NCBI GenBank assembly: GCA_000163555.2
Contig: ADAC02000001.1
Location: 1,054,001-1,118,000, forward strand
Source of the DNA: an alpha proteobacterium HIMB114
Lineage (GTDB): Bacteria; Pseudomonadota; Alphaproteobacteria; Pelagibacterales; Pelagibacteraceae
Direction: 5' to 3'
DNA length: 64,000 nt
Below, piece by piece: positions 63,938 through 64,000 of the stretch (its first letter is position 1; each line of letters begins with the position of its first letter). The position numbers and the translations under genes are program-made. Below the pieces are notes generated by a model that saw only the letters and a list, made by a program, of their open reading frames with translations, ran no database searches and had not been told where the DNA came from.

Positions 63938-64000
63938 GTTTACCCAAGTTAAAAGTATTCCTGCGTATCTACCAATTGTAAATGTTGATACCGATATGAT
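63930..64000 (+). CDS. leuD: 3-isopropylmalate dehydratase small subunit, partial
   Basis: The visible 23 codons from ATG 63930 read [20 protein letters not shown] and on, matching the LeuD N-terminus (typically with NVDTDMIIP). The gene runs off the right edge. It overlaps the end of leuC by 8 bp, as is usual for this pair. Confidence 0.88.
   Translation, partial: MDKFTQVKSIPAYLPIVNVDTDM

Noticed and set aside
1-64000. Insertion sequences, prophage or integrated elements
   Set aside because: No transposase, integrase or terminal repeats were found. Gene order and composition are continuous throughout.

Overview
The window is about 64 kb of very AT-rich, densely packed chromosome. Genes overlap or abut with start/stop overlaps, there are almost no spacers, and no insertion sequence, prophage or CRISPR array is visible. 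Gene order is alphaproteobacterial: ppsR-maf-aroE-coaE-dnaQ beside secB and hslVU, ffh-rpsP-trmD-rplS-leuCD, and dapF-mtaB-ftsY. Together with the base composition, small proteins and minimal intergenic DNA, this points to a streamlined marine SAR11 (Pelagibacterales) type bacterium. The species call is inference.

Layout. 1-7.6 kb: hisB (partial), hslV-hslU, an Smr protein, a Tim44-like protein, fxsA, secB, dnaQ, coaE, aroE, maf and ppsR. This block flanks the replication origin in Caulobacter and Rickettsia. The 353-bp gene-free, extremely AT-rich gap between ppsR and rho (7649-8001) carries a recurrent 9-mer close to a DnaA box and is the best oriC candidate. 8-15.8 kb: rho, a Trm112-like mini-gene, a Lon-domain protein, tRNA-Gly(GCC), a tiny lipoprotein, a fluoroacetate-dehalogenase-type hydrolase, phhB, purH, a heparinase-like protein and rpe. 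15.8-25.7 kb: an acetate/monocarboxylate module (CBS-DUF294 nucleotidyltransferase, DEDDh exonuclease, two sodium:solute symporters, DUF4212, acs) plus an SdhAF4-like protein. The Acs carries a lysine-rich tandem-repeat tail. 25.7-37 kb: EVE protein, tsaD, mscS, yggT, folD, a convergent spacer with a possible structured RNA, psiE-like, argG, an IalB-like protein, an aldo/keto reductase, TerC, Bax-inhibitor-1, several small conserved proteins, yciB, DUF3108 and hspQ.

37-41 kb: cytochrome c maturation genes ccmC, E, F, G, H, without ccmD between ccmC and ccmE, followed by a Nudix and a PagL-like gene. 42-54 kb: a 2-hydroxyacid module (FMN-dependent hydroxyacid dehydrogenase, aminotransferase, glcDEF, hydroxyacid reductase, TRAP dctPQM) and an amidase, which would import and oxidise glycolate or lactate and could feed glyoxylate to glycine. 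54-59 kb: an EamA transporter, an alpha/beta hydrolase, csaA, ftsY, mtaB and dapF. 59.4-64 kb: ffh, rpsP, trmD, rplS, leuC and leuD (partial), with a hairpin-rich leader before ffh and no rimM.

Structure not explained by genes includes the oriC candidate, RpoH-like promoters before hslV and the Bax-inhibitor gene, a possible small RNA downstream of folD, a hairpin chain before ffh, a perfect 13-bp inverted repeat before ccmC, and a young 45-bp repeat inside acs.
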